64,000 nucleotides of DNA from Theocolax elegans (taxonomy: Eukaryota > Arthropoda > Insecta > Hymenoptera > Cerocephalidae): positions 87,004,594-87,068,593 of the forward strand of contig CM047428.1 in assembly GCA_026168455.1 (NCBI GenBank), in the 5' to 3' direction. Positions 27,471-39,691 of this stretch are shown piece after piece; positions within the stretch are counted from its first letter, which is position 1; every line of letters starts with the position of its first letter. The notes below the pieces were generated by a model. The model ran no database searches. It was not told the origin of the DNA and was given only the letters and a program-made list of their open reading frames with translations. The position numbers were made by a program, and so were the translations under genes.

Positions 27471-27573
27471 CGACGTTATCAGCCGGTTCCAGTGCACCTC
27501 TCTCCCGCACTCGATCTTCTTCCTCTACACGGATAAAACGTTTCCTCTGGTAATATAACCTTTCTCTTTTTCT
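27471..27573 (-). other. Candidate internal or leader exon (103 nt) with strong splice sites
   Basis: Reading leftward, a long (TC)n pyrimidine tract (27617-27580) ends in ctctttag, an excellent acceptor. The 103-nt exon ends at AACGTCG|gtaagc. One frame is fully open and hydrophilic: RKRERLYYQRKRFIRVEEED, then RVRERGALEPADNV. That frame meets a stop if spliced directly to the exon at 19441, so it is either a 5' leader exon of that gene or a coding exon of an isoform whose partner I cannot see. The protein piece is not recognised. Confidence 0.35.
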
Positions 27574-27581
27574 CTAAAGAG

Positions 27582-27582
<1 letters not shown>

Positions 27583-27617
<35 letters not shown>
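27583..27617. repeat. (GA)n microsatellite
   Basis: About 16 GA units. On the minus strand this is the pyrimidine tract of the candidate acceptor at 27574. Confidence 0.9.
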
Positions 27618-27619
<2 letters not shown>

Positions 27620-29310
27620 GAACAAATGGATTAAAAAAAAGAAAGGAAAAAAATTAAGAGAATGGAAGATCGTAACGAACTTATTTATGGTATAAATTAT
27701 TATATATAGAGATTTAATCGTTATTACTTTAATTCCATATTCCTCTTTCTCCTTGGCTCTATATATATTGCCCTTTCAGTAGGTACACCAATTAAATTCA
27801 TTAACCATCAAATGCGCATAATGGTTAATTGGAATTCAAACGTAATTTCCTCGATATTCACACATATATATCTATATATGCGCATATACGTATATTTCGC
27901 GAAATTTTTCGTAATTAAATCTATTACTCTCTTTCGTTATAAATTTCCGTGCGTAAATACATATATACATATATAGATGGTACGGGTGTAAGGGATTTTA
28001 TAATTACGTTCCACATTCATTGGAAAACATTTATACCATTTTTAACTACAAATTGACGCTGGAAAGTGCAGTCTGGCAAATTTACACTTTAAAAGAAAAT
28101 ACCTGAATATTATACGTTTCAAAAGTTCAACATATTATTTTATAAGATTAACAAATTCACGTTATTATTTAAACAATTACATTCGATATTGTGTTTATTA
28201 TATGTATAATTTTTTGAGGTTAAGAATATCTTCCATATACATATTTTACGTATTTCTCGATACAATCGTTTAAGCTTTTGAGATTATATAAACATTCACT
28301 TTGAATTTAAGAGCAGATTATTTTTATCATTTATTTTTTCTCAAAAGTGTAAAATTTATTATACATACACTTTTCGAATTAATACTCGATATTCTAAACT
28401 TTTATACAGTGTGCATAACTCGTACATTTACACATTATTGTGTCAATTCTCATATTTCAGGAGTTGGATTGTATATACGTGTTAATTTCAAGTTAAATGT
28501 AAAAAAAACCAAGGCAAATTCTTCAAAATTCATACTGTCTGAATTTTGTTTTGATGTAAAAAATATAATAAACCACAGTTAGTAGAGTTGAAGTAAAAAA
28601 GCGACTGTTCAAAATTTAATTTACTTTTTATTATTTCTTACAACAAATTTTAAGAACATTTCTTATTAAAATTTATACAATTTTGATGGTAAAAACCTCG
28701 CGAAAATATAAATTCTGCTCGTTTGCAACGATTTCGATAAGATTTGACAACTAACTATTTTCCAATGGCACGTCCCATAAAATTTTTTCACCCGGGTGTA
28801 CCGCGTATTTCGTGTAGTATCCGTAGAAGTATAAAAATCTTCTTCTTTTTTTTATCATAAAATGCGCGATCGTTTCGTTTTAGTATACTCGAAGATCCGT
28901 CGCTATTTATATCGGATCGTATACGAATATTGTTTATTACGAGTTAACGATTAATTTGTAGTTGATAACTGTGTTTCGCTTTGAATATACGTATATATAG
29001 ATTAAGGCTATACGCATCTTTTTTTTGGAAACTTTTTGATTTGCGAAACGACTTATTAATTTTCTTGAGAAATTTTAACAATCAATTTTATTGTTAACGT
29101 GTTTTGATTTGTATTAACATATTTTTTTTATTTTTCCATTACGTACGAGAACTCGAAATTTTCGAAAAATCAATATAATTATTTGGATCGGAATTTTCGA
29201 TAACCGATTTAACTTAAAGTAATTACATCCACGAATACACGTTGTATTCGAAAATCGAATATTGTACACCCTAGTGTTAATTATAACGATATCTTAAATT
29301 AATCCAACGT

Positions 29311-29480
29311 AAGTGATCCGCCGGATATCAGTTCATCGCATATAAAGGACGATATTTTGAAAAGATCGATAATCTAAAAAGTAACCCGCCGGATCACTGT
29401 TCCCCATCAATCGTTGATCCAAAAGTGTTCCGACGGATCATTGCTTGGGATCTTCGACATTCCAAAAATTACTTTTGGAT
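29311..29480. repeat. Cluster of CCGNCGGATCA-type words with inverted repeats
   Basis: GTGATCCGCCGGAT (about 29311), CCCGCCGGATCAC (about 29385) and TTCCGACGGATCATT (about 29428) are variants of one word in both orientations. GATCCAAAAGT (about 29417) and ACTTTTGGAT (about 29470) form a further 10-bp inverted pair. The cluster is unusually CG-rich for this region. It could be an element end or a binding-site cluster. Confidence 0.45.
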
Positions 29481-31518
29481 GGTGACAATAGTATAAATGG
29501 TTTATTCAGCCAATTATTCAAGGAGGATACGTAAATATTAGAATATACGTGATAATACCGTGCGGTAATCTACTGGTAAATCTGTGAGACATCAGCGGAT
29601 CAACATAGAGAGTCAAGTAAAGTCGTAATATTTATAAATAAATAAAAAAATCACGAAAATGTCCATAATACATGTTTTCTATACTACCCACATTTCGTTA
29701 AAAAAATTTCTGGATGCACGAATCATTTGTTTAGATCATCGACAATATCCGGAATTTGATTGGAAACATCACTTACTATAGGATCATTGTCAATTCGTCG
29801 TAACCTTTTTTTCAATGATATAGATGACTGATGCACCGAAAATTTATAAAACAGAGTTATCACGGATCGTTTTCTCGAATATGATCGACGAGCCATCGAT
29901 CGATCCTGCAGATCATTAAAAAGAAAAAATAGAAGAACGCGCAATATGCACCTAAACAACGTATGAAATAATTGAAAATGAATTCGATTCTGAAGTGACA
30001 ACGAACAACGTTCTCTAAATGACTCGATTTATAAATATTGCGTCGACTCTCTCTTTCTCACGAAAATGTATCCTCCACACCGACGGTACCGCAGCGTATC
30101 TTTTTGGCGTGTATACGTATAACGTACCCACGAGAATTGTTGAACACGCGCACACGTAAACACGCACATAGGGTATGTATATATATATATATGTGTGTGT
30201 ATATACAACAATAGATTTTCCGTCGATAACAGAGATATGTATTTTAATCGACGTTCAATAACAATACGTAAATCGTGGACGTTGAAACGCGTTAAAATCG
30301 TCGGATAATTGCATGAATCTGATATTCCGCATTACAAAGGGCATTGACTGTCAGTGGGAAGGTAGATATATACCATGCGCACACACGTATAATGAACATT
30401 TCGCCCATTTCCAACCCTCACCCACCACGCACACACGTACATTATATATACGTATATATATTTATATCACGCGTCATTGATTGCATTAAGATTTGCAAAT
30501 ATCCAGAGAAGCGCGTATTCGCGGACGAATGGACACGTGCAGACGAGCACACACCGCGGATATGTATTTGCACGGAAATTATCTGTACGTTTGAATAGCC
30601 GTTTGCTCCTCTGTTGTTGCAGTATATATCGCAACCTTTATATTCACTTTTAATTAGGATACAACTTTCTCCTCTTATTTCAAAATCACGTGTGTTAAAC
30701 GATAATGCTAATTTTTATTGAAAACCCTGCCGATGTATTTCTATAGGTACACACAAGTCTCGTTTCGCGAGACCCCTCGTACGTGGACATTTGGAAAATC
30801 GGAATTTTCAATTGCGTGGTTATCAAGAGTGATAGTTGGAAGTATCACCACTCTATACTTAGGTGTACAATCGTAGATCTACGCTCTTGCTTTAGGTATA
30901 ATTTTAGGGTGCTCATCAGACTTCCCTATGTTAAAATTTTCTTACGGACACGATAAGTCTACAAATAGTTGCATCATCGTTAACTACCTTTTTTTTATTT
31001 ATATACCAGTACTACGGAAACTTTACCTATTGACACTATAAAAATCTATAGTCTTGGTACATGGAGAAATAAATTGCACTCAAAATTACTATACGTTATT
31101 CAATAATCGTAAGATTACACACTTTACCTATTACTATACAAATCCCTGTTTTCGAAGAAATATTCGTAATGTATACTGTATGCTCATCTGTTCAACTGTT
31201 CTACAAAAATAGTCATTATATTTGCTGTTTTTCTAGAATTCAAATAAACTTTAGTAGAAATTAAGGATACTGAGATTTGTTTAAGATTTTTTCGGTCATC
31301 AATTACGGATTTATTAATTCTACTATGTAAATAACAATAATTAGTTAGGATTATTATTAATTTATAGTGAGACACATTTTCACATGTATTTATATATGTA
31401 TATATACATAAACTTCTAAAATTTTCCTAATATCGGCTATTTCTTGATTTCACTTATATATTTTATTCGATTTTATGCCAATAAAATATTATCAAACAAC
31501 AAATTATTTATCATTGCT

Positions 31519-31556
<38 letters not shown>
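31519..31556. repeat. (TA)n microsatellite
   Basis: A TA run of about 19 units, the longest dinucleotide AT tract noted here. Confidence 0.9.
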
Positions 31557-31559
<3 letters not shown>

Positions 31560-34500
31560 AATAAATAATTTTTAATATTGGAAGTAAAAGATTTGAAAAT
31601 ATACGTATTTATTTACGTATATTTATTAGTATTTCTCGTTAGACATTTTCAACCGAATTTGGACAAGTAATTATATTAAAATAAACTGAACAAATAAAAT
31701 ATAAAATAAGTTAATTAATTGTATTAGCTACTGAAAATTAAAAGTGTAAAGGTTATAATTAATTTTTTACCAGGGTAAATTAAAATTTTTTTTTAACTTT
31801 TTACTTTTTAATTATTTCTATTGTACTGTAACGTTTTAACGTTATGCATATGGTTATTACCATCAGGCGTGAAATTATACATATTTTTTCCATTCTTTTA
31901 ACAATGTTTCATCTTATATTTAAACAGATTATTTGGCTGTAGGATATTTGTTGGTTTCCTAGTACAAATAGTAATATCTGAACTAAATAGAGGATGGTTT
32001 GTTGTGAAACGTTTTTTGGCCCATTTCCTTATAGCATTCAATGAGCGTAACCTCCAAACTTTCAAATACTGTTTCCAGCTTTCCGCGAGCAGTATAAACT
32101 TATTTGTATCATATTTCCAGTATTACGCGATTTCATCATATTACTATATACTTTAACCGTTTGAAGTGGAACTTTAATATATTAGCCAGAATTATAGATC
32201 CAAAATTAATCTCCGTTTACGTATGCAATCGTTTTTTTATCCATATTTCGCCAATATTGGATTAAAAGATCGGTTAGTCTAGATTAATTATTAAATGGAA
32301 TACCATTTCTAATTGGGTTACAGTGACTATTTTCCTTAAATTAATACTAAACGCCGAATACAGGATAGTAATCAGGTTAACTATGAAAATTGTGACAATG
32401 TCACGATAGCATAATAGTTATAGCACATTCTCTATACACTTACCGAAAGTACAAAATATTTTTCCTCTGTGCCTATGTATGTAATTAAACGGATAATCGA
32501 ATTTTAGAAAAAAACATCTACGGTTACTTTATACTCTCTTTCCATATGCGTAGATACGGTACATAACTCAGCAGTAAACAACGCGTATATTAATCGAAAC
32601 ATTAAATCCACATTACCTTTCTATTATAAAAGAACATAAACTTATGTAACCTGGTTAAAATTCTGAAGGATACCCTCAACGAAGAAAGAAGAAAAAAAAG
32701 ATCCTTTTGTACGTAGGTATAGTTTTCTTACGACGTTTCATCCGGTAGGTTTGCAGATCTTCTCGAGCATAAAAAAATAGGCAAGAGATGCATACGAAAA
32801 CTCAGTCACCGACTCACCGTCGAGTGACGTGAACCTCGTATAAGGAAGCACAAGAGGGTAGACAAAAAAAGTATATACGATCGTTTACTCGAGTGCATTT
32901 TCAATTTATATATTGTTGGTTTATTACGTCAAAGAGAAACTTTATACGTCTATATGTTATACACACGCGCACCTATAGATAATAACGAGTAACGAATGCG
33001 TATAACAAAATTAATTTTAATGCCTCTCTTCGTTATTACATTAATTATTTATATTTGATGCATACGAGCGTGCACAAACTAGGAAAATTATTATCATGGA
33101 TTTTCATAAAATTTGTATTATGTACACACGGGCATAACGGATAACCCTCTTTAAATACATATATCGCGGGTGTATAATTATAATTTAAATTCAATCTAAC
33201 GCGCTTTACACTTTTTACCGCGGAGATATTCAAATTATCGATCATTTTTCAACGCTCCCGTATTGTGCGTGTCGGTTGGATACTATCAAATCAAATATTT
33301 TACTTTTATCATCCTCGATATTTTTATACCCGTTCGTCAAGATATAATTATCTTACTTTAAAGAAAACGATCCTTTCTTGGCTAGTTATAACCTAAAATA
33401 TATTTATTTCTAATGTTATAAAACATTAATACATAGTTTCATTCGTACCAAGTTCATATATGCACATTTACCTGCAGTACACATTTCTGTGTTCGTTAAA
33501 AAAGTTTAGCAAAAGATTTATGACAAACTTGTCGGGTAAGCATATATATGTATATACCTCTCAGCAATTTGCATCTTTGGTTTATTTGCTAGTTTAAGCG
33601 CTTTCGAAACTTGTTTAACAGTTTACTGCAGCAACTACACGGGGAAAAAATCAGTTGAGTAAAAATTACTCAACACTCGAGTTACATTTACTAAAGTGCG
33701 ATAAATGAAGAGGTTAACTAAATATTATTTCGGTTTAATCTACCTTAACACTTTAGTAGAGTTTATTAAAATTTTGAATCAACTATTTATCGTTTAGTTT
33801 AATAAATATTGACTGGGCATCGAAGTTAGGGTTTCATAGTTTTTAATTAGTAATCGGTAATTTAAAACATATGTATTCCGAGATTTTTGGCATTAGATTC
33901 TAATTGTATATAGTATTACGAGAAATATCTCAAATTTTAAAATCGTGTAATATAAGTCAAAGGTCTTATTAGATACGTATCAATTACGGTATAATCCATA
34001 CTATTCCTCGTTACTACTTAACGAATATCCATTAAAATTTGACAGATTAACAAAGAATCCCAACAACTTTTTTAATTATAGATAAAAATTAAAACCTGTC
34101 AGATATACCTATATAACGGCGGCCAAACATTTTAAGAATAATTTTGTACATAAAATTGAAGATGCGCGGTTTATAAAATAAATTTACTGAGTGTGTATGT
34201 TGTATATAAAAGTAGCTATTTCATAGCTCACAATGAAACATTTTCTACCAATTTTAAAAAAAAGCCTAGATATAATACTTGAAATTATACTTAAGTGCAC
34301 TATTTATTGGCATTGTTAACAATAAAAAATGATTACAAAAAAAATTATAAAATTATAAATTTAAAAAATCTTATAACTCAACGTAAATATATACCTAAAT
34401 GCCGACATCGATTTTTCGTTTTATGCAGTCAATTATGTATAATCTCATTTATTTACATATCTACATTTTATGTGATACACATAAATTGTTGGTACCTCGT

Positions 34501-34685
34501 TAAAATTTGGAAATTTTATGTACTTAGCGAAGAAAACGAAAAATTATGTTTGCGATAATGCGGCATTCCTCCCAATTTCTTATCAATCCGAACTGCATAA
34601 GGAATTGAATTTTTATATTTATAAAATATGATAATAGTTGAAAAAAGTAGTAGGAGTCGCACCTTTCTTTTTACAAACGATTGCA

Positions 34686-34845
34686 CTACACTGCAAAATT
34701 TGAGATTCAAAGACAATTTGGGTTTTTGAGAACTATATCCTTCACGAAGAAGCGTTGAATACGTTATACTCACTTTATATTTTTGGTAAAGGATAGTTCT
34801 CAAAAACGTAATTGTATTTTAGGCTCAAATTTGGCGCAGAGGTCA
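34686..34845. mobile_element. Small fold-back element, 160 bp
   Basis: The left arm CTGCAAAATTTGAGATTCAA continues to gtttttgagaactatatcct. It pairs with the right arm aaggatagttctcaaaaacg ... ggctcaaatttggcgcag. The arms are about 52 nt each around a 45-nt loop. Confidence 0.7.
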
Positions 34846-35600
34846 ATTGCAAGTAAAAAAGACGCGTCTTCTACTTTTTCAAATATTACCATATTTTATA
34901 AGTTATAGATATTTGAATTATTCGTTCAATGCGATTGACTTTGGCACCCGTCAGCGAGACAATACTTATTATTGGATTCACTCATTGTCAGAAAAATATG
35001 TCGTAATAATAAATTACTATACTTTGTACAGTACTGTGAGGTTGTCTTCGGAGTATCACAATTTTTATAGTGTAATTTTAATTATAATTTCGTTAGAAAA
35101 TGATATGTATATTTAAATAATTATTTATAAATTATTATTATTATTATTTAATAGATAAACTTACAGTACTACAAAGTAATACTTAATACAAAATATATTT
35201 CACTACACATGGGTATCTATAAAATATTTAAAAAATTCGAAAATAGATAAATTATTTAAAAAAACAAGTCCGAGCGACTTTAGTTACATTCATAATCATC
35301 AGAAAATCTATCCAAGTTTCGAGTCTATCTTTCCGTTTATACCAGGGACATTCAGTCCTAAAAGTAAAATTAATAAATCGTCTTTCTCCCCTTTTTTTCG
35401 TGCGAAAGAAAATTGAAGTTTAACCACTAAATCGGATATACTTGCAGTATCCGGAAATAGAAAAAAAGGCTAAGTGCGGTATATTTCATATCTGGTAATC
35501 ACGATACTGCACCGACCTGCACTAATCCGCGGAACTATATAACTTACTGGTTTTTCATTCGCATCGGGTTGTTTCGTCGAAAACGTTCTAAGGAAATTTG

Positions 35601-35632
35601 CCCCGGCCCTCGGCCCTCGGCCCCCTGGCCGA
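35601..35632. repeat. Short GC-rich tandem (GGCCCTC)n patch
   Basis: CCCCGGCCCTCGGCCCTCGG then CCCCCTGGCC forms an isolated, almost AT-free patch in otherwise AT-rich DNA. No gene is evident. Confidence 0.7.
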
Positions 35633-36420
35633 AATAAAACACGCGCTCCTGATCAATCGACTAAATTTAGTTTCTCTTTTTCTTTGTTTCCTTTTCGATC
35701 ACGCGACTCAATTTTCGTCGTAATGTATAAAGCAAGTAAGAAAGGAGGAAAAAAAAGCATTTCCCTTTCATGCACGAGTGTTCTCTAACTTTACTTAGAT
35801 TTAATTCGATTACCCGTATAATAAAGACTAATTACATATATATATATATATATTAAACCAAGTGCTTTTAGCATTGATACATTACTTAGGTTAATTAGAT
35901 TCCATTGACAAGAATAACGAATTTATTACTCAATATTATGCACTCGATGCGTTTAATAAAGAGTATCCCACTTTTTTTTTATCTTTTTGTTCAACGCGTA
36001 TAATTATGAAAGTAAAATATTATTTTCCTCGTAAAACGTGTAATATTTATTACGAGTCGATATATTTATGTATGTATATACAAATATAACGTGAAAAAAA
36101 ATTCACCGTATTTACGTATGCACACAAGTTATCGGGAAATCAGTCCGTGAGCTCGTAAAATATATATAAATATATAATAAATGTTAATTTATAAAACGCC
36201 CATACATATACGAGAGGATTAAATAAAAATTTACAACCAGGATATTTCGTACATCCCTCGTACATACACACACGCACGCACACATGCACACACACATACA
36301 TCTATATGTATGTTTATTATCGGCTTATACGCTTTATTATCATCGCTATTTTTTTTATCAATCAATATTATTTTCGTTTAACACTCGTTTGAAAATATTT
36401 TGAAAGAGAGTTGAACTTAC

Positions 36421-36547
36421 CTCGTGGGATTAAAGGTGAATCGTGGAAATAGGAGAATGGCAATCGAAACAAGCGATCGATCTTGTCTTGGTGTATTTTC
36501 GCGGCATGGTGTGTGTGTGTGTGTGTGCGTGCGTGTGTGTGGGTAGG
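36421..36547 (-). other. Candidate 5' noncoding exon for the minus-strand gene to the left
   Basis: A consensus donor (CCCACGAG|gtaagttc, first intron base 36420) ends a segment lying about 30 nt downstream of a minus-strand TATATAA at 36577-36571. The exon of about 127 nt would include a (CA)n tract in the RNA sense (plus-strand (GT)n at 36509-36540). It could splice to the acceptor before 19441, leaving a 17-kb intron. The pairing is inferred from order and strand only. Confidence 0.35.
36509..36540. repeat. (GT)n microsatellite
   Basis: A GT run with a few GC interruptions. It lies within the proposed 5' exon upstream of the donor at 36421. Confidence 0.9.
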
Positions 36548-37250
36548 TGCAGTATACGCGTCCGCTGGTGTTATATAGAGCGCGAGTTAACTCGTGGTGC
36601 ACGTGCCTCCGGTGTTACGAAAAAAATATATTTTTTATTCGGTCCATTATATTATATTGCCGCGACGTCTCGGCGCTCTACGATACGTATGTAATAGATA
36701 TTATGTACGCGGTGGATTGGAATATCTAATCGAATTAAAATATTTTTCTTATCCTATTTGAAGAACGACACGATTATCGTTTAGGTAAGTTTGTTTATTT
36801 GCAAATGTAAGTACATGGATGCGCGGGTCTCTGTGTTGTATTGGAATGAAGAGCGTCATGGAAAAAACAAAACGGTAAAAAATATAAAATATTAAATCGC
36901 GAATAGCCGTGCCGTATATAAGTATATATCGAAATCGAGGCGTCGTTGGTGTCGATGCCACGACGTATCAAGTATGACTGAAAGTTCACGCTCCACGCTT
37001 CACCAAGTTACAGAGGCTATACAACATCCAAGGTGCGCATGCGATCCTCTCGCTGTACATAGAGAAATCCTGTGCGCGCAACCCCACCGTTGTTATTGTT
37101 CGCGCGGGGGCGGTTCTCCCCCTCCCTCCCTCCGTCTCCTTCCCTCTCTCGCTCTCGCTCTCCCTTGCAACGCGCAAAAGACTCGGTGAGCGAGAGAGGC
37201 AAAAGAGCAAAACAAACTCGGAAAGAGAGAGAGAGAGAGAGGGGAATAAA
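36548..37250 (-). promoter_or_regulatory. Promoter-like CpG- and GAGA/CT-rich region with TATA box
   Basis: This block is clearly richer in G+C and CpG than its flanks. It has a TATATAA on the minus strand (36577-36571), a CG-dense core at about 37070-37170 and CT/GA tracts at 37120-37165 and 37215-37240. Short open frames exist on both strands, but their content is low-complexity. Activity in either direction is possible; the donor at 36421 favours leftward transcription. Confidence 0.35.
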
Positions 37251-37985
37251 ATAAAATCGACTGAATATGTAAAATATTCAACCGGAGGGTGGCGGTGCGG
37301 ATTTTTTATTTATATATACACACACTTGCGATCTCTATAGGTGTCAGATTTCTTACTTTTTTTATTTTGTTATGTTTTTTCTTTTGGTATCAGCGTTTTG
37401 GATCGACGTGCACGAGTAATCGAACGTATCTAAGTACACGCGGTCTTTATTCCATTTGCAATATTGAAGTTACAAATCAATTGATTTTACTATCACTTTT
37501 TTAAACATACATACTTTACTCGCCGACGTGGTGGCTCGTAAAACGCATATAATTATTTTTCTTTTTTTTTCATTAAGTTTATTCTTTTTTTCTACGCGTT
37601 ACATTTAGTTTATAATTCTTCACGGTACGCGAATCTATTATTGAAATTTAATTTGTACCAACCATTATTATATATAATATACAAGGGCGATCGTGGGTAG
37701 AACCGACTTTAGAAATGTACGATGTGTTATTTAACGTAAAACTATTTGAAACTAATTAAATATTCCAATTAACTTAATATTATAATAATTCCAACAAAAA
37801 TTCTGTATGTTATTGTTGATCACTTTCCTTATTCTCAATACTATGTCTATTTACTTTATTGTAGGATTTTCATTTAAATATTTAATTTTAGAATAATGTA
37901 ATACAGTTGTTATTAACGTTTCTCTTTAAGGAAAGTATCAAGAAACATTATATTTTTTCTAGTTTTATATATTTTCATAGTACTA

Positions 37986-38240
37986 CACTGAGAGAATTTT
38001 TGGGGTTATTTTGCTTTTGTTCAATTAGGTTGTCATACATAACTTTTGTGCAACAACTCTCCTACTTTTTCGATCTTGGCTATCCAAAAACATAAAAAGA
38101 ACGGCAGAAATAGAGTATACCGCGCATTTCAGGCGACAACAGCGCTGTTCTAGAACAACTGCCGCACAATTTTTGGATGGCTGCTGCCCAAAACGAGTAG
38201 ACGAAAACTGTAATGCCGGTGTCCAAAAATTCTCTCAGTG
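37986..38240. mobile_element. TA-flanked short-TIR element (MITE, Tc1/mariner-like ends)
   Basis: Perfect 18-bp terminal inverted repeats, CACTGAGAGAATTTTTGG at 37986-38003 and its reverse complement at 38223-38240, are each bordered by TA, as expected for a TA target duplication. The 255-bp body has no transposase. Class assignment is inferred from the TA flanks. Confidence 0.7.
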
Positions 38241-38480
38241 TACGTATCAAACAATTTAAACTCAAATTTTGTAATATACCTATAATATATACTCTCTATA
38301 TTTCTTCGAGTTAAAAATGACTCGCGCCTAAGAGTAATTCAGTTTTCACGCGAATCGGTGGCTCTCACTCCAAGGAATTTAGAGAGTATGTTTATATTAT
38401 CTGTTTTTTATATACATTAATTATAAATTTTATAATAAATTCAAGTGTGAAGCAAAAAATTGAAAAAAAATTTAGATACT

Positions 38481-39040
38481 ATTTAAGATGGTTCTTGCCT
38501 TACATATATAGACATTTTTAAAAGTAATTTTTACTTTTAGTTTTATGAATATTATATATCAAATAGAGATACAACTGGAAAAATTATGAATTTTTGAAGG
38601 AGTAATCACGGTTGCCCTGATATCACTAACGTATTAAAATTTCATGATAAAGTACTAGAAACTTTTTTGTTTCTTAACCAAATCGAACGCATTTGGGCTC
38701 ATTTTCTTCCTTAATAAATATCATGGGGAGTTAAGGATACGACCTGAGTAATTGGAACTATTGATAATGCGTAACGTACAATTGTGTACTAAAATAATTT
38801 CAATAGAAATTTTTGTAAATAATTTTTGTAGTTCCAATTACCCAGGTCGTATCGGTAAGCTCCCCATGAAATGAATTAAGGAAGAAAATGCGCACAAATA
38901 CGTTTAATTTGGTTAACAAATAAAAAAGATTCCAGTACTTTGTCATGAAATTTTTATATGGTACCGATATCAGCGTCATCGCAATACAAATTTATTTACT
39001 TTTAAAAACGTCTATATATAAGGTAAGAACCACCTTAAAT
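38481..39040. mobile_element. 560-bp fold-back element, family 3
   Basis: This is a nearly full-length palindrome. The left end ATTTAAGATGGTTCTTGCCT mirrors the right end aggtaagaaccaccttaaat. Inner segments also pair (GGATACGACCTGAGTAATTG with caattacccaggtcgtatc; ggctcattttcttccttaat with attaaggaagaaaatgcgc). The loop is only about 60 nt (38768-38828). It is noncoding. Confidence 0.85.
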
Positions 39041-39308
39041 TACTAAAATAGTCTGAAAATAAAGGCTTCAACAAAATGCCAAAACCCATTTGTTACATTA
39101 ACCATTCAAATATAGATTTGATGTCCATATGGAACCGATGAACTTAATCATCAAAACAATGATCAAATATAATGAATCGATCGTCTAATGTAAAAGCATA
39201 TTTATACTAATTGCTTCCTCGTATAGAGGAAACTTTGTAATAGTACAGTTTTCAACTTGCTAAAACATGTTACAACTATGTTTTTTGTTGTTATAAATAT
39301 CTGTATGA

Positions 39309-39340
39309 ATGTGTGTGTGTGTATGTGTGTGTGTGTGTGT
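39309..39340. repeat. (GT)n microsatellite
   Basis: A GT run with one TA interruption. Confidence 0.9.
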
Positions 39341-39651
39341 ACGTATACCACCGTATTTTCGAAACTACTCGATTAATATCGCTATATAAAGCTTGCGCGT
39401 GTAGTTTGCTTTTTATTTTCCGAATTACGAAAAAGACTGTGGTTACTTATCCCTCAAATAGTTTGTGTCTTAAAAACAATTTTTGATTTCTGAAAAATTA
39501 ATATATCAAAATTTTTTATAATATTATTAATTTTTTTATCTGTAATAATAATTATAGAGCAATAATAAATGTATAATTTATAGAGAATATAAAAATCTAT
39601 CTGCTCGATTTTGGATTCACAAATTATCTCTATTAGTTTAATAAAACTTCA

Positions 39652-39691
39652 GTCCCTGATGAGGAGCAGCAGCGAGCTCGAAACGTCGGAC
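39652..39691 (+). ncRNA. Hammerhead ribozyme-like motif (Penelope-like element type)
   Basis: Visible in order: GTCC (39652-39655, stem I 5' side), the catalytic core CTGATGA (39656-39662), and stem II with GAGC (39664-39667) pairing GCTC (39676-39679) around an eight-base loop. Next come GAAA (39680-39683), a minimal stem III ACGT, the cleavage triplet GTC (39685-39687) and GGAC (39688-39691), which closes stem I with GTCC. All invariant core bases are present; one unpaired G (39663) sits at the base of stem II. Minimal hammerheads with very short stem III are known from the terminal repeats of Penelope-like retroelements. No reverse transcriptase frame is visible nearby, so this is probably a remnant. 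Confidence 0.55.

Larger units (their letters stand above)
27618..36420. other. Noncoding stretch, probable intron
   Basis: AT-rich DNA with the CGGATCA cluster (29.3 kb), (TA)n (31.5 kb), one fold-back element (34.7 kb) and the GC patch (35.6 kb). A 92-codon minus frame at 30001-29723 (ending DVSNQIPDIVDDLNK) is the most protein-like open frame. It matches nothing I know and has no clear splice sites. Confidence 0.45.

Noticed and set aside
36417..36602. 61-codon minus frame MHHELTRALYNTSGRV...
   Set aside because: It covers the (GT)n tract (HTHTHTH) and crosses the donor at 36421; better explained as 5' leader.
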